From: JAWMQL01 sp033283165
GTDB lineage: Bacteria; Pseudomonadota; Gammaproteobacteria; Pseudomonadales; Halieaceae
Direction: 5' to 3'
Length of the DNA stretch: 64,000 bases
Assembly: GCA_033283165.1 (NCBI GenBank)
Contig: JAWMQL010000002.1
Span: forward strand, 434,001 to 498,000
The notes below the pieces were generated by a model, which did not search any database, was not told the DNA's origin, and worked only from the letters and a program-made list of their open reading frames with translations. Shown here piece by piece: positions 7,735 to 16,365 of the stretch (positions are counted from its first letter, which is position 1; every line of letters begins with the position of its first letter). Position numbers and translations under genes: made by a program.

Positions 7735-8583
7735 ATGGATACCGAGTTACTCAAGACCTTCCTGGAGGTGGAGAAAACCCGTCACTTCGGTCGGGCGGCG
7801 GAGAATCTGTACCTGACGCCAGCCGCGGTCAGCGCGCGAATCCGGCAACTGGAGGGCATCATCGGTTTACCCCTGCTCATTCGGAACCGCAATAATATCG
7901 GGCTCACGCCAGCCGGGGAGAAGCTCAAGCCCCGGGCTCAGGAGGTACTGGCGGCACTGGCCAGGGCGATACAGGAGCCCGCCGCCGCGCCCCGTGGCCG
8001 GCAACAGCTCGCTATCGGGAGTACCCCCAACCTGTGGGAATTTGTCCTGCCCGGCAGCCTGGGCCGGATTCACGAGTCCCACCCGGAACTCTCGCTGCGG
8101 GCGGAGTGCCACGACAGCGGCTACCTTATCTCGCAACTGCAATCGCGGCAGCTCGACCTGGCCATCCTGTTAGACCCCCTGGTTCTGGAGGGCATGACCT
8201 GCGAACCCCTGGTAGAGATCGAGTTGCAGCTGCTGTCTACCGCAGAAAACCTGGAGCTTGCATCGCTGCCAGACCTGCCCTATCTGCGGGTGGACTGGAG
8301 CGTGGGCTTTGGTATCGAGCACGCCCGCCTGTACGACGATAGCCTGAGGCCGGCCCTGCTGGCTAGCACCGGGAAGATTGCCCTGGACTTCCTGCTGCAA
8401 CACCCCGGCACCTGCTATTTCCCCGCTCGCAGATCAAATCCACTACCGGGCCTGAAGCAACTGCACCCGGTCAGCGGCGCCGTGGCCATCCACCTGACCA
8501 CCTTCATCCTGTACCAGAAGGGCAGCAAGAAACGCTCACTGCTCGACTCTGTCACCCGAGATCTCAATTTCACGCTGGCCTGA
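7735..8583 (+). CDS. hdfR: LysR-family regulator, HdfR-like, 282 aa
   Basis: A LysR-type transcription factor. The N-terminal winged helix-turn-helix (MDTELLKTFLEVEKTRHF, then AAENLYLTPAAVSARIRQLE) closely follows the E. coli HdfR pattern, including the later RNRNNIGLTPAGEKL. HdfR in E. coli represses the flagellar master operon. The ligand-binding half (about residues 90-280) is less conserved. It starts 26 bases after the LOG gene. Orthology to HdfR is inferred from the N-terminus only. Confidence 0.75.
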   Translation: MDTELLKTFLEVEKTRHFGRAAENLYLTPAAVSARIRQLEGIIGLPLLIRNRNNIGLTPAGEKLKPRAQEVLAALARAIQEPAAAPRGRQQLAIGSTPNLWEFVLPGSLGRIHESHPELSLRAECHDSGYLISQLQSRQLDLAILLDPLVLEGMTCEPLVEIELQLLSTAENLELASLPDLPYLRVDWSVGFGIEHARLYDDSLRPALLASTGKIALDFLLQHPGTCYFPARRSNPLPGLKQLHPVSGAVAIHLTTFILYQKGSKKRSLLDSVTRDLNFTLA

Positions 8584-8615
8584 GCACCTGCACCGGCCCG
8601 TAATTCCGCCCGGAC

Positions 8616-8654
8616 GGGAAAAAAATTTTTCCCTGAGCAAAAAATTATTTTGCT
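8616..8654. promoter_or_regulatory. Two adjacent AT-rich dyads between hdfR-like gene and small-protein gene
   Basis: GGGAAAAA (8616-8623) pairs with TTTTTCCC (8626-8633) around two A bases. Immediately after, AGCAAAA (8636-8642) pairs with TTTTGCT (8648-8654) around AATTA. The first is too tightly closed to be a good hairpin. The second could fold and, with its T run, act as a weak terminator of the LysR gene. Together they form an A/T-rich island in GC-rich DNA ahead of 8737, so a protein-binding or bent-DNA role is equally possible. Confidence 0.5.
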
Positions 8655-8736
8655 TGGTCCACGCGTCCCGGCTGGTCTAGATTTCCCCCGACTGGGTCGC
8701 CAGGCCCGTAACGCAGGGTTCATTGAGGACATCAGG

Positions 8737-8922
8737 ATGAATCACAGCAAGCACTTTGCAGGCCAGAACTCCAGGCACAATCGCTCCTGGGAGTGGGAAG
8801 ACGAGCAGGACGAGGGGGAGTACCGCCGCGAGCGGGGCCGCAAGTCAGGCTCCCAGCGCAGGTCCGGATACCTGCGCAAACAGGCCGAGCGCGACAGGGA
8901 CCGGCGCCGGGATTTCCATTGA
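8737..8922 (+). CDS. Small, highly charged protein, 61 aa, function unknown
   Basis: A short open frame with ATG at 8737 after a Shine-Dalgarno-like AGGA. The product is almost all polar: a central acidic block (WEWEDEQDEGEY) followed by Arg-rich sequence ending RDRDRRRDFH. It has no hydrophobic core and is probably disordered; nucleic-acid binding is plausible but not shown. I do not recognise a family. It lies 19 bases before the next small gene, likely in one transcript with it. Confidence 0.6.
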   Translation: MNHSKHFAGQNSRHNRSWEWEDEQDEGEYRRERGRKSGSQRRSGYLRKQAERDRDRRRDFH

Positions 8923-8941
8923 TTCGCGGAGGAAAACAGCC

Positions 8942-9256
8942 ATGATGAATCCCGAATCGGTCACCAGAAAATGGTACGGCAAGCTGGAGACTCCGGAATT
9001 CAGTACCCCGGTGATTTTCGATCCCAACCTGCCCGGCATGCCCACCGGCCAGGTCTACCTGTACAACTCACAGCGGGACGCGATCGTGCCCTACCAGTGG
9101 CAGACCGTGCAGCAATACCTGCGCGAGCTGGATGCACAGGAACGGCAGGAGGTGCAACGGGAGCTGGGCGACCGGTGGCGCGCGGTGCGCAGGTCCTACC
9201 TGAAAAACCGTAAACGGGCCCTGTCAGCCGCCCGGAAGACCATGCAGCAGCATTAG
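8942..9256 (+). CDS. Conserved-looking small protein, 104 aa, function unknown
   Basis: Starts at ATG 8942 (or the next ATG) behind GGAGG at 8931-8935, a strong ribosome-binding site. The first half is folded-looking (KWYGKLETPEF, FDPNLPGMPTGQVYLYNS). The second half is a long charged helix (LRELDAQERQEVQREL, then a basic end rich in R and K). I do not recognise a family. Its pairing with the basic protein at 8737 suggests a shared role. Confidence 0.65.
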   Translation: MMNPESVTRKWYGKLETPEFSTPVIFDPNLPGMPTGQVYLYNSQRDAIVPYQWQTVQQYLRELDAQERQEVQRELGDRWRAVRRSYLKNRKRALSAARKTMQQH

Positions 9257-9288
9257 TGGGGCGGCCTCCGGCTGCCCCTGCCAGCCTG
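9257..9288. terminator. Possible hairpin between convergent genes
   Basis: GGGGCGGC pairs with GCTGCCCC (one mismatch) between the stop at 9256 and the stop of the CorA-type gene. There is no T-tract on either strand, so it is only a weak candidate for a bidirectional terminator. Confidence 0.3.
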
Positions 9289-9289
9289 G

Positions 9290-10258
9290 CTAGAGCCAGC
9301 GAACCCGCCGGAAGATCACCAACATCACGGTGGCCAGTACCGCCATGACCCCGAGTAACACGAAATAGGAATAGCGCCAGCCCAGTTCCGGCATGTGCTC
9401 GAAGTTCATCCCGTAAATACCGGCCATGAACGTCAAAGGCACGAACAGGGCTGAGATAATGGTCAGGACCTTCATGGTCTGGTTGAGGGCGTGGGAGCTG
9501 AGTGATATATGCCCCTCGATAAGATCACCGCAAATTTCGTAATACATCTGGCACAGGCTGTGCAGCCGTTCACAGCGATCGTACAGGTCGCGTCGCTCGT
9601 GCCGGGTGTCGTCCTCCCCCGGGGCAAGGAACGGCCCACTGTCCTGCCAGATCTGTTCTGACATGGCCTTGTGATAGCTGAAGATGCGTTTCAGGCGCTG
9701 CAACCGCGCACGGTAACCGGCCAGTTCCTTCATATCCTTTTCCGAGCTTTCCGTGCGCAGGCCGTCCTCGAGTTCCGCCAGCTGATCCTCGAAAGACAGC
9801 AGTTTTTCCAGGTAGCGACCGCAGGCATAGTGAAGGATCCTCACCGCCAGGATACCGGGCCGACGCAGCAGTCCCAGTTCACTTTCGCGTCCCCAGTACT
9901 GGGTGATACTGACCGAGTGACCGCGCCGCGCCGTGATCAGGTAACCTTCCCCGACCCACAGCCCGATTTGCTGCGGCACCAGCTCGAGGGTGTCGTCCAG
10001 CTGTGAGATGCCGCGAAACAAAATAAACGTGTTGGCGTCGAAGTGTTCCACCTTGGGTGGGTGCCGGGCGCGGAAACCGTCCTTGATGGCCAGCGGGTCA
10101 CAGGCCATGCTTTGCAGCAGCGCTTTGATTTCGGCCGTGGGCTCGCTCTCGATATCGAGCCACAACTGGCCGTCGTGGCTGTCGCGCCACTGCTGCACCA
10201 GTTCCTCCCCTCCAGTCAGGTAGTGGCCGTCTGCCGTTAGTAACATGGTCCGAATCAT
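9290..10258 (-). CDS. CorA-family divalent cation channel, 322 aa
   Basis: An inner-membrane channel of the CorA/ZntB superfamily, which assembles as a pentamer with a large cytoplasmic funnel. Two C-terminal membrane helices flank the signature YGMNF (GMN at residues 283-285). The N-terminal two thirds is the alpha/beta domain followed by long helices (FEDQLAELEDGLRTESSEKDMKEL). The substrate could be Mg2+, Co2+ or Zn2+; sequence alone does not settle CorA versus ZntB. It converges on the small genes and is divergent from mscS. Confidence 0.88.
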   Translation of the reverse strand: MIRTMLLTADGHYLTGGEELVQQWRDSHDGQLWLDIESEPTAEIKALLQSMACDPLAIKDGFRARHPPKVEHFDANTFILFRGISQLDDTLELVPQQIGLWVGEGYLITARRGHSVSITQYWGRESELGLLRRPGILAVRILHYACGRYLEKLLSFEDQLAELEDGLRTESSEKDMKELAGYRARLQRLKRIFSYHKAMSEQIWQDSGPFLAPGEDDTRHERRDLYDRCERLHSLCQMYYEICGDLIEGHISLSSHALNQTMKVLTIISALFVPLTFMAGIYGMNFEHMPELGWRYSYFVLLGVMAVLATVMLVIFRRVRWL

Positions 10259-10456
10259 GCGGTGCGACTCCCTCCGATGCTCTGATCGATGATAGTTTCC
10301 CCGCGAGACCGGTGTTGAGGCGAGTTTTATGATAAATAGTGACAGAAATCCGCTATTCTCAAGCTACGGGCTCCGGTCCACACTCGCGCTGCGCCGGCTC
10401 GCGTTGCAGCTCCAGAGATTACAGCACAATTTCGATCCAATAACAGGGATATAAAC

Positions 10457-11320
10457 GTGGAAGGCTTTTCGAAACTGATGCAGACGCCGCTGGCCGCCAT
10501 CGGCGATACCACACTGACCGTCGGCCAGTTACTCTCAGTTATCACCTTCGTCCTGCTGGGCGGCCTGTTTATCGTCTGGAGTACGGGTTTCCTGCGCCGG
10601 CGCATGGCCGGCCGCCACGTCAACCCCGACGTCGTCCAGATGCTGTCCAGGGCCTATCTTGTGCTGGGTTTCGTGGTGCTTGCCGTGATGACGCTGGATT
10701 TCCTGCAGATTCCATTGACCGCCTTCGCCTTTATCTCCGGTGCGGTGGCGATCGGGGTCGGTTTCGGGGCCCAGAACATCATCAACAACTTCATTTCCGG
10801 CTGGATCCTGATGTGGGAGCGGCCGATCAAGATCGGCGACTTCCTGGAGCTGGGTGACGTGCGCGGCACGGTGGAATCGATCAACACCCGGTCGACCCTG
10901 ATCCGACGGGTCGATGGCGTACACCTGCTGGTGCCGAACAGCTACCTGCTGGAGAACACGGTGACCAACTGGACCCTGCTGGACAGGCTGGTGCGGACCA
11001 ACATCAGGCTCGGGGTCGCCTACGGTTCCGATGTGCGACTGGTTACCGAGCTGCTGCGCCGGGCGGCCGAGGACCATCCGGACGTACTTGACGATCCGCA
11101 GCTGACAATCCTGTTCGATGATTTTGGGGATAACGCACTGGTCTTTGATCTGAACGTCTGGGTCATGACGGTCGCCGAGAGCGGCCTGCGGCGCATACGC
11201 AGCGACCTGCGGTACCGCATCGATGAGCTGTTCCGGGAGCACGATGTCGTCATCTCCTTCCCGCAGCGGGACGTCCACGTCGACGGCCGCATCCTGGTGC
11301 AGCAGGCCGCGGATGACTGA
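10457..11320 (+). CDS. mscS: Small-conductance mechanosensitive channel (MscS family), 287 aa
   Basis: An inner-membrane tension-gated channel that releases solutes on hypo-osmotic shock. Three N-terminal membrane helices end in the pore helix with the Gly/Ala-rich pattern GAVAIGVGFGAQNIINNFISG. The MscS beta domain follows (KIGDFLELGDVRGTVESINTRST, then LVPNSYLLENTVTNW) and the C-terminal alpha/beta domain with RYRIDELFREHDVVISFPQRDVH. Start is GTG at 10457 behind CAGGGA. It leads a run of same-strand genes; ptsP follows after 30 bases. Confidence 0.92.
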   Translation: MEGFSKLMQTPLAAIGDTTLTVGQLLSVITFVLLGGLFIVWSTGFLRRRMAGRHVNPDVVQMLSRAYLVLGFVVLAVMTLDFLQIPLTAFAFISGAVAIGVGFGAQNIINNFISGWILMWERPIKIGDFLELGDVRGTVESINTRSTLIRRVDGVHLLVPNSYLLENTVTNWTLLDRLVRTNIRLGVAYGSDVRLVTELLRRAAEDHPDVLDDPQLTILFDDFGDNALVFDLNVWVMTVAESGLRRIRSDLRYRIDELFREHDVVISFPQRDVHVDGRILVQQAADD

Positions 11321-11350
11321 CCGGGTGGCGGGATACGACAGGAGCAGGTC

Positions 11351-13615
11351 ATGTCAGTCCTTCTGACCCTGACCCGCATCGTACAGGCGGCGGCGGAGGC
11401 CGACAGCCCCGCGGTGCAGGTCAGGAAACTGGTAGACGGCATCCAGCGCGAGATGGATGTGGATGCCTGCAGCCTGTACCTGGTGGACGATCACCAGGAC
11501 CTGGTACTGGCGGCGAGTCACGGCCTGGGGGCAGCCGCCGTGGGGCACGCGACCATTCCGCACAAGCAGGGACTGGTCGGCCTGGTGGTGGCCGGCCGGC
11601 ACCCGGTCAACCTTGTTGAACCTGCCAGTCATCCGGCCTTCCACTACGTCAGTGGCAGCGACGAGGAGCAGTTCCGCAGTTTCTGTGGTGTGCCCCTGAT
11701 CCGCGCCGGGGCGGTCATCGGCGCGCTGGTGGTGCAACGCCGGGAGCCACGGCCGCTCTCCGCCGAAGAAGAGGCGTTCCTGGTCACACTGGGTACCCAG
11801 TTGGCCCTGGTGGTCGCCAACTGGCAGGACTGGCATGAAACCGATAAATACGCTCCGCGGGTGCTGCGCGGGATACGGGGTTCCCCCGGCATCGGCATCG
11901 GCTCGGTGTTCCTCTGTGAGGACCTGGACCTGTTCTCGGTGGTAGACGCTCCCTGCCGGGACCGGGACGGGGCAAAGGCGCAGTGGCGAGAGCTGCTGTC
12001 CCGGGTCCAGTCGGAGGTGAGGGAAGAGCAGTCGGCACTGGGAGACTCGCTGTCGCGGGAGGTGGCCGGCATCTTCGACGCCTATCACATGCTGCTGTCA
12101 GACCCGGCCCTGCGCCTGGGGGTTGAGCAGGGCATTGACGCTGGCCACGACCTGCCCTCCGCGTTGCGCGGGGTCATACAGCACTTTGCGAAACTGTTCA
12201 TGGCCATGGAGGACCCCTACCTGCGCGCCCGGCACGAGGATATCCGGCACCTGGGCAACCGCCTGTACGGCACCTGGCGCGAGGGTATGACGGGCTCCGG
12301 GGACGAGAACTTGCCAGGGGGCCCGCTGGTGCTGGTGGGTGCTCAGGTCAGCGTATCCCACATTGCCGCCGTACCGCGGGAACAGCTGGCCGGCATCGCC
12401 TGTTTCCAGGGCTCCACCCTGTCTCACACGGCGGTGCTGGCCAATGCCCTGGGCATTCCGGCGGTGATGGGCCTGGGAGAGGTTCGCGGCATCGGCGAGG
12501 GAGACAACATCCTGGTGGACGGCAACCAGGCCAGCGTCATCCTGAACCCGGAACCGGCAGTACTGGCGGAGTACCGGGAACTTGCGAGATCTGAGCAACA
12601 GCTCCGCGGCCTGTTGCAGGAGTTGCGTGACCAGCCGGCAATCACCCGGGACGGTCACCGGGTCAATCTCTATGCCAACAGCGGTCTGATTGCCGATCTC
12701 AGCCCGGGGCTGGCCGCCGGTGCCGAGGGCCTCGGACTGTACCGGACCGAGATTCCGTTCATGATCAGCGAAACCTTCCCTTCGGAAGAGGAACAATATC
12801 GGCTGTACCGGGACGTGATCACGGCCTACCGGGGCAAGCCGGTCCATATGCGCATCCTCGACGTGGGCGCCGACAAACCCCTGCCCTATTTCCCGGTGCA
12901 GGAGCCGAATCCGGTGCTGGGCTGGCGCGGCATCCGCTTTTGCCTCGACAACAGCGCCCTGCTGATGACCCAGCTGCGGGCCATGCTGCGCGCCGCCCAG
13001 GGCAGCCAGCAGCTGCGCATACTACTGCCCATGGTAAGCGCCTCCAGCGAGCTGGAGCGGTTCCACGTGCTGCTGAACGACGCCCTGGCGCAGCTGCTCG
13101 AAGAGGGGCAGACGGTCTGCCGCCCCGAAGTGGGCATCATGGTGGAAGTCCCTGCTGCGATTTCGCAACTGGGCAAATGGCGTGACGAGATAGACTTCCT
13201 GTCGATCGGTTCCAATGACCTGAGCCAGTACCTGTTGGCGCTGGATCGCAACAATCCCCGGGTGTCACCCTCCTACGACCACCTTCACCCCTCGGTGCTG
13301 AGCGAGATAGCCCGGGTGGTGGAGGCCGGCGCGGCGCTGAAGCTGCCGGTTAGCCTCTGTGGCGAGATGTCATCCGACCCGGAGGCCGTGATACTGTTAT
13401 TGGGGCTGGGGATAAGGACACTCAGCCTGAGTGCCGCCCAACTGCCGCGGATCAAGTGGCTTATTCGTGCCGCTGACAGTGGCGAGGCGGCCCGACTTGC
13501 CGCACAAGCCCTGCAACTGCGGGAAACCAACGCCATCAGGGAACTCACCGAATCCTACCTTCAGAGCCTTGCCCCACCATGGCTCTCCAAACAACATGAG
13601 GTCAAACAATTATGA
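11351..13615 (+). CDS. ptsP: PTS-Ntr enzyme I, PEP-protein phosphotransferase PtsP, 754 aa
   Basis: The first enzyme of the nitrogen-related phosphotransferase system. It takes phosphate from phosphoenolpyruvate and passes it to NPr, then EIIA-Ntr, a regulatory chain linking nitrogen, K+ and envelope control. The N-terminal GAF domain covers about residues 15-160. The phospho-accepting His is residue 359 in GSTLSHTAV. The C-terminal PEP-binding barrel has LGLYRTEIPFM, GSNDLSQYLLA and the acid/base Cys at about residue 670 in SLCGEMS. Length matches E. coli PtsP (748 aa). Its stop overlaps the rimK start (ATGA), showing translational coupling. Confidence 0.95.
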   Translation: MSVLLTLTRIVQAAAEADSPAVQVRKLVDGIQREMDVDACSLYLVDDHQDLVLAASHGLGAAAVGHATIPHKQGLVGLVVAGRHPVNLVEPASHPAFHYVSGSDEEQFRSFCGVPLIRAGAVIGALVVQRREPRPLSAEEEAFLVTLGTQLALVVANWQDWHETDKYAPRVLRGIRGSPGIGIGSVFLCEDLDLFSVVDAPCRDRDGAKAQWRELLSRVQSEVREEQSALGDSLSREVAGIFDAYHMLLSDPALRLGVEQGIDAGHDLPSALRGVIQHFAKLFMAMEDPYLRARHEDIRHLGNRLYGTWREGMTGSGDENLPGGPLVLVGAQVSVSHIAAVPREQLAGIACFQGSTLSHTAVLANALGIPAVMGLGEVRGIGEGDNILVDGNQASVILNPEPAVLAEYRELARSEQQLRGLLQELRDQPAITRDGHRVNLYANSGLIADLSPGLAAGAEGLGLYRTEIPFMISETFPSEEEQYRLYRDVITAYRGKPVHMRILDVGADKPLPYFPVQEPNPVLGWRGIRFCLDNSALLMTQLRAMLRAAQGSQQLRILLPMVSASSELERFHVLLNDALAQLLEEGQTVCRPEVGIMVEVPAAISQLGKWRDEIDFLSIGSNDLSQYLLALDRNNPRVSPSYDHLHPSVLSEIARVVEAGAALKLPVSLCGEMSSDPEAVILLLGLGIRTLSLSAAQLPRIKWLIRAADSGEAARLAAQALQLRETNAIRELTESYLQSLAPPWLSKQHEVKQL

Positions 13616-14838
13616 AGCTTTGCATACTTTCCTGCAGCCCGAATGCATACAGCACCCGCCGCCTGAGAGAAGCCGCACAACAGCGCGGCCACAACGCCAG
13701 AGTCCTGAATACACTGAAGTTCGCCATTGACCTTGAACGCGGGGCGCCCGACCTGTACTACCGGCAGAAGCACCTCAGCAGTTACGACGCCGTGCTGCCC
13801 AGGATCGGGGCCTCCATAACCTACTACGGCACCGCGGTGGTGAGGCAGTTCCAGGAGATGGATATTTTTTGCGCCAACACCGCCCACGGTATTACCAACT
13901 CCAGGGACAAGTTGCGCAGTCTGCAGATCCTGAGCCGCCACCACGTGGGTATTCCCCGGACCACCTATGTCCGCGACAAGAAGGACGTGCTGCCGGCGAT
14001 AGCCCGGGTGGGGGGCGCACCGGTTATCATCAAGCTGATAGAGGGTACCCAGGGCATCGGGGTACTGCTGGCCGAGTCGGTCAAGCAGGCGGAATCGATT
14101 ATCGAGTTACTGCAGAGCCAGAAGCAGAACGTGCTGATCCAGAAATTCGTGGCCGAGAGCAAGGGCAAGGACGTGCGGGCCTTCGTGGTAGGCGACCAGG
14201 TGGTGGCGGCCATGCGTCGCGTGGCCCAGGGGCAGGAATTCCGCAGCAACGTGCACCGGGGCGGTGTTGCGGAACCTATCGAACTGGATGAGCAATACCG
14301 CGAGACCGCGGTGCGCTGCGCGCAGATCCTGGGGTTGCGGGTCGCCGGCGTCGATATGCTGGAAGGCAAGGACGGGCCACAGGTGATGGAGGTCAATTCC
14401 TCGCCCGGACTGGAGGGTATCGAGACCTGTACCGAACTCGACATCGCCGGCGCGATCATCGATTACATAGCGGCCCAGGTGGATTTTCCGGAAATCGACG
14501 TGCGCCAGCGGCTGACGGTGAGCAAGGGCTACGGCGTGTCTGAAATCTATGTCCCGGAGGGATCCAGGTTCGTCGGCCAGACCATCACCGAGACCAACCT
14601 GGCGGAAAGCGACATCAACGTCCTCACCCTGTACCGCGGCGCCAAGATTATTCCCAACCCGCGCGGCCACCGGGTGCTGGAGCCCGGCGACAAACTGCTG
14701 TGCTTCGGAAAGCTGGAAGCCATGCGGGGCATGATCCCGGCTCGCACCCGTCGCAAGCGTCGTCCCACGGTCCAGGAACTGGACATGAGTCTGCTGGAGG
14801 CCGGCTCCACCGGGTCGGGCAAACAGCAGAGCGCATGA
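13612..14838 (+). CDS. rimK: RimK-type glutamate ligase fused to a TrkA_C domain, 408 aa
   Basis: An ATP-grasp ligase that in E. coli adds glutamates to the C-terminus of ribosomal protein S6. Residues 1 to about 300 are RimK: MKLCILSCSPNAYSTRRL, NSRDKLRSLQIL, IIKLIEGTQGIGVLLAES and the metal site MEVNSSPGLEGIE. Residues about 303-375 are an added TrkA_C (RCK_C) domain: VSEIYVPEGSRFVGQTI, VLTLYRGAKIIPNPRG, LEPGDKLLCFGKLE. Such domains bind small regulatory ligands in K+ transport proteins. The last 30 residues are basic and then disordered. E. coli RimK is about 300 aa, so this is a fusion. It overlaps ptsP upstream and rimB downstream (ATGA at both joints). Confidence 0.9.
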   Translation: MKLCILSCSPNAYSTRRLREAAQQRGHNARVLNTLKFAIDLERGAPDLYYRQKHLSSYDAVLPRIGASITYYGTAVVRQFQEMDIFCANTAHGITNSRDKLRSLQILSRHHVGIPRTTYVRDKKDVLPAIARVGGAPVIIKLIEGTQGIGVLLAESVKQAESIIELLQSQKQNVLIQKFVAESKGKDVRAFVVGDQVVAAMRRVAQGQEFRSNVHRGGVAEPIELDEQYRETAVRCAQILGLRVAGVDMLEGKDGPQVMEVNSSPGLEGIETCTELDIAGAIIDYIAAQVDFPEIDVRQRLTVSKGYGVSEIYVPEGSRFVGQTITETNLAESDINVLTLYRGAKIIPNPRGHRVLEPGDKLLCFGKLEAMRGMIPARTRRKRRPTVQELDMSLLEAGSTGSGKQQSA

Positions 14839-15299
14839 GCGATACCCCCATACTGGGCTGGCGGGAGTGGGTCGGCTTCCCCGAGCTGGAGATCCCGCAG
14901 ATCAAGGCCAAGGTGGATACCGGCGCCCGTACCAGTTGCCTGCACGCTTTCAGGGTGGAACCCTTCGATGTGGATGGAGCACCCTGGGTGCGTTTTGATA
15001 TCCACCCCAACCAGCACAGCAACGAAGAGGTGATCAGCTGCGAGGCGCCGGTGCTCGATCGCCGCCTGGTGCGCGACTCCGGTGGCCACGAGGAATTGCG
15101 CTTCGTTATCGAGACCACGGTCACCATCGGCGACCGCAGTCACCGGGTCGAGGTGACTCTCACCGACCGCGACACCATGAAGTTCCGGGTGCTGCTGGGG
15201 CGCACCATGATCCGCAACAACTACCTCGTTGACCCGGGCCGTTCCTACGTGAGCGGCAAGCGCAAACGGCGCAGGAACAAGGAACAGATCGATGGCTGA
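14835..15299 (+). CDS. rimB: RimB-type retropepsin-like zinc protease (DUF785), 154 aa
   Basis: A small aspartic-protease-fold protein that accompanies RimK. The signature KAKVDTGARTSCLHA (about residues 23-37) carries the retropepsin D-T-G-A motif. DRDTMKFRVLLGRTMI and YLVDPGRSY are typical of the family. In Pseudomonas the rim genes form a unit in which RimB processes or regulates the glutamate tag made by RimK. Start is ATG 14835 overlapping the rimK TGA, and the 3' end overlaps the next gene by 8 bases. Confidence 0.88.
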   Translation: MSDTPILGWREWVGFPELEIPQIKAKVDTGARTSCLHAFRVEPFDVDGAPWVRFDIHPNQHSNEEVISCEAPVLDRRLVRDSGGHEELRFVIETTVTIGDRSHRVEVTLTDRDTMKFRVLLGRTMIRNNYLVDPGRSYVSGKRKRRRNKEQIDG

Positions 15300-16347
15300 A
15301 TTTCGTATTGGCGAGGTGGCAATCCGGCCCGGGGAAAGGCGTGCTATCGACGTCCCGGTGGCACCCATGTACACCCACGACGACCTGTCGATAACGGTAC
15401 AGGTCGTTCGCGGCAGGCGCCCCGGGCCCACCCTGTTTATCAGCGCTGCCATCCACGGCGACGAGATCAACGGGGTGGAAATCATCCGGCGCCTGCTGCA
15501 GCACAAGGCCCTGCGCAATCTACGAGGCACCGTGCTGGCGATTCCTATCGTCAACGTATACGGCTTCCTCAACCACACCCGCTACCTGCCCGATGGCCGG
15601 GACCTGAACCGCTCCTTCCCCGGCTCCGCCAAGGGCTCGTTGACCGGGCGGGTGGCCCACACCTTTGTCCGGGAGATTGTCAGTAAGTGCACCCATGGCA
15701 TCGATTTGCATACCGGTTCCCGGCACCGCTGTAACTTCCCCCAGATCCGGGCCGACCTGGATAACCCGGCAGCGCTGGAAATGACCGAGGCCTTCGGCGT
15801 CCCCCTGGCCATCGACGCCAAAATCCGCGACGGTTCCCTGCGCGAGTGCGCCGGCGACGCCGGCATCCCGGTTATCCTGTACGAGGCCGGCGAGGCGCTG
15901 CGTTTCGAGGAAATCTACATCCGGGCAGGCGTCCAGGGCATCGTCAACGTCATGCGCAGTATCGGCATGCTGCCCAGATCACGCAGCAGGAAACAACGCC
16001 CGACCCCGATCATCAGCGGCCAGACCGGCTGGGTGCGCGCCCCGGAAAGCGGCATTCTGCGGACCTACGCGCCCCTGGGCGCCAAGGTGATTGAGGGACA
16101 GACGATTGCCATGGTAGCCGATCCCCTGGGCAGCACGGAAACACCCATCACCGCCCCCCATGACGGGGTGGTCATCGGGCGCACAAACCTGCCGCTGGTT
16201 TACGAGGGTGACGCCACTTTCCACATCGCCCAGTACGGCCGCAAGGTGAGCAAGGTGGAAAAACAGGTGGAACAATTTAACGAGGAACACCAGGCGACGC
16301 CCGTGCCTGCCCCCACCGAGGGCATCGACGAAGCACCGATTACCTGA
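15292..16347 (+). CDS. Succinylglutamate desuccinylase/aspartoacylase-family M14 deacylase, 351 aa
   Basis: A zinc carboxypeptidase-fold hydrolase. Zinc ligands are visible in AAIHGDEINGVE (His and Glu) and GIDLHTGS (His). DGRDLNRSFPG supplies the substrate-binding Arg and VILYEAGEALRF the catalytic Glu. The C-terminal third is a beta barrel, APESGILRTYAPLGAKV, resembling the domain found in AstE/aspartoacylase relatives. Translational coupling to rimB and rimK suggests it acts on the same modification, for example removal or trimming of a glutamyl or N-acyl group, rather than in arginine catabolism; no ast genes are present. Confidence 0.85.
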   Translation: MAEFRIGEVAIRPGERRAIDVPVAPMYTHDDLSITVQVVRGRRPGPTLFISAAIHGDEINGVEIIRRLLQHKALRNLRGTVLAIPIVNVYGFLNHTRYLPDGRDLNRSFPGSAKGSLTGRVAHTFVREIVSKCTHGIDLHTGSRHRCNFPQIRADLDNPAALEMTEAFGVPLAIDAKIRDGSLRECAGDAGIPVILYEAGEALRFEEIYIRAGVQGIVNVMRSIGMLPRSRSRKQRPTPIISGQTGWVRAPESGILRTYAPLGAKVIEGQTIAMVADPLGSTETPITAPHDGVVIGRTNLPLVYEGDATFHIAQYGRKVSKVEKQVEQFNEEHQATPVPAPTEGIDEAPIT

Positions 16348-16365
16348 GCGTGGAAGCGGTTTTCC

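Noticed and set aside
8616..8633. GGGAAAAA-TTTTTCCC as a strong terminator
   Set aside because: The two-base loop cannot close a stable hairpin; recorded only as a dyad.
15292..16347. Assignment of the deacylase as AstE of arginine catabolism
   Set aside because: No astA, astB, astC or astD genes are present and the gene is translationally coupled to rimB.
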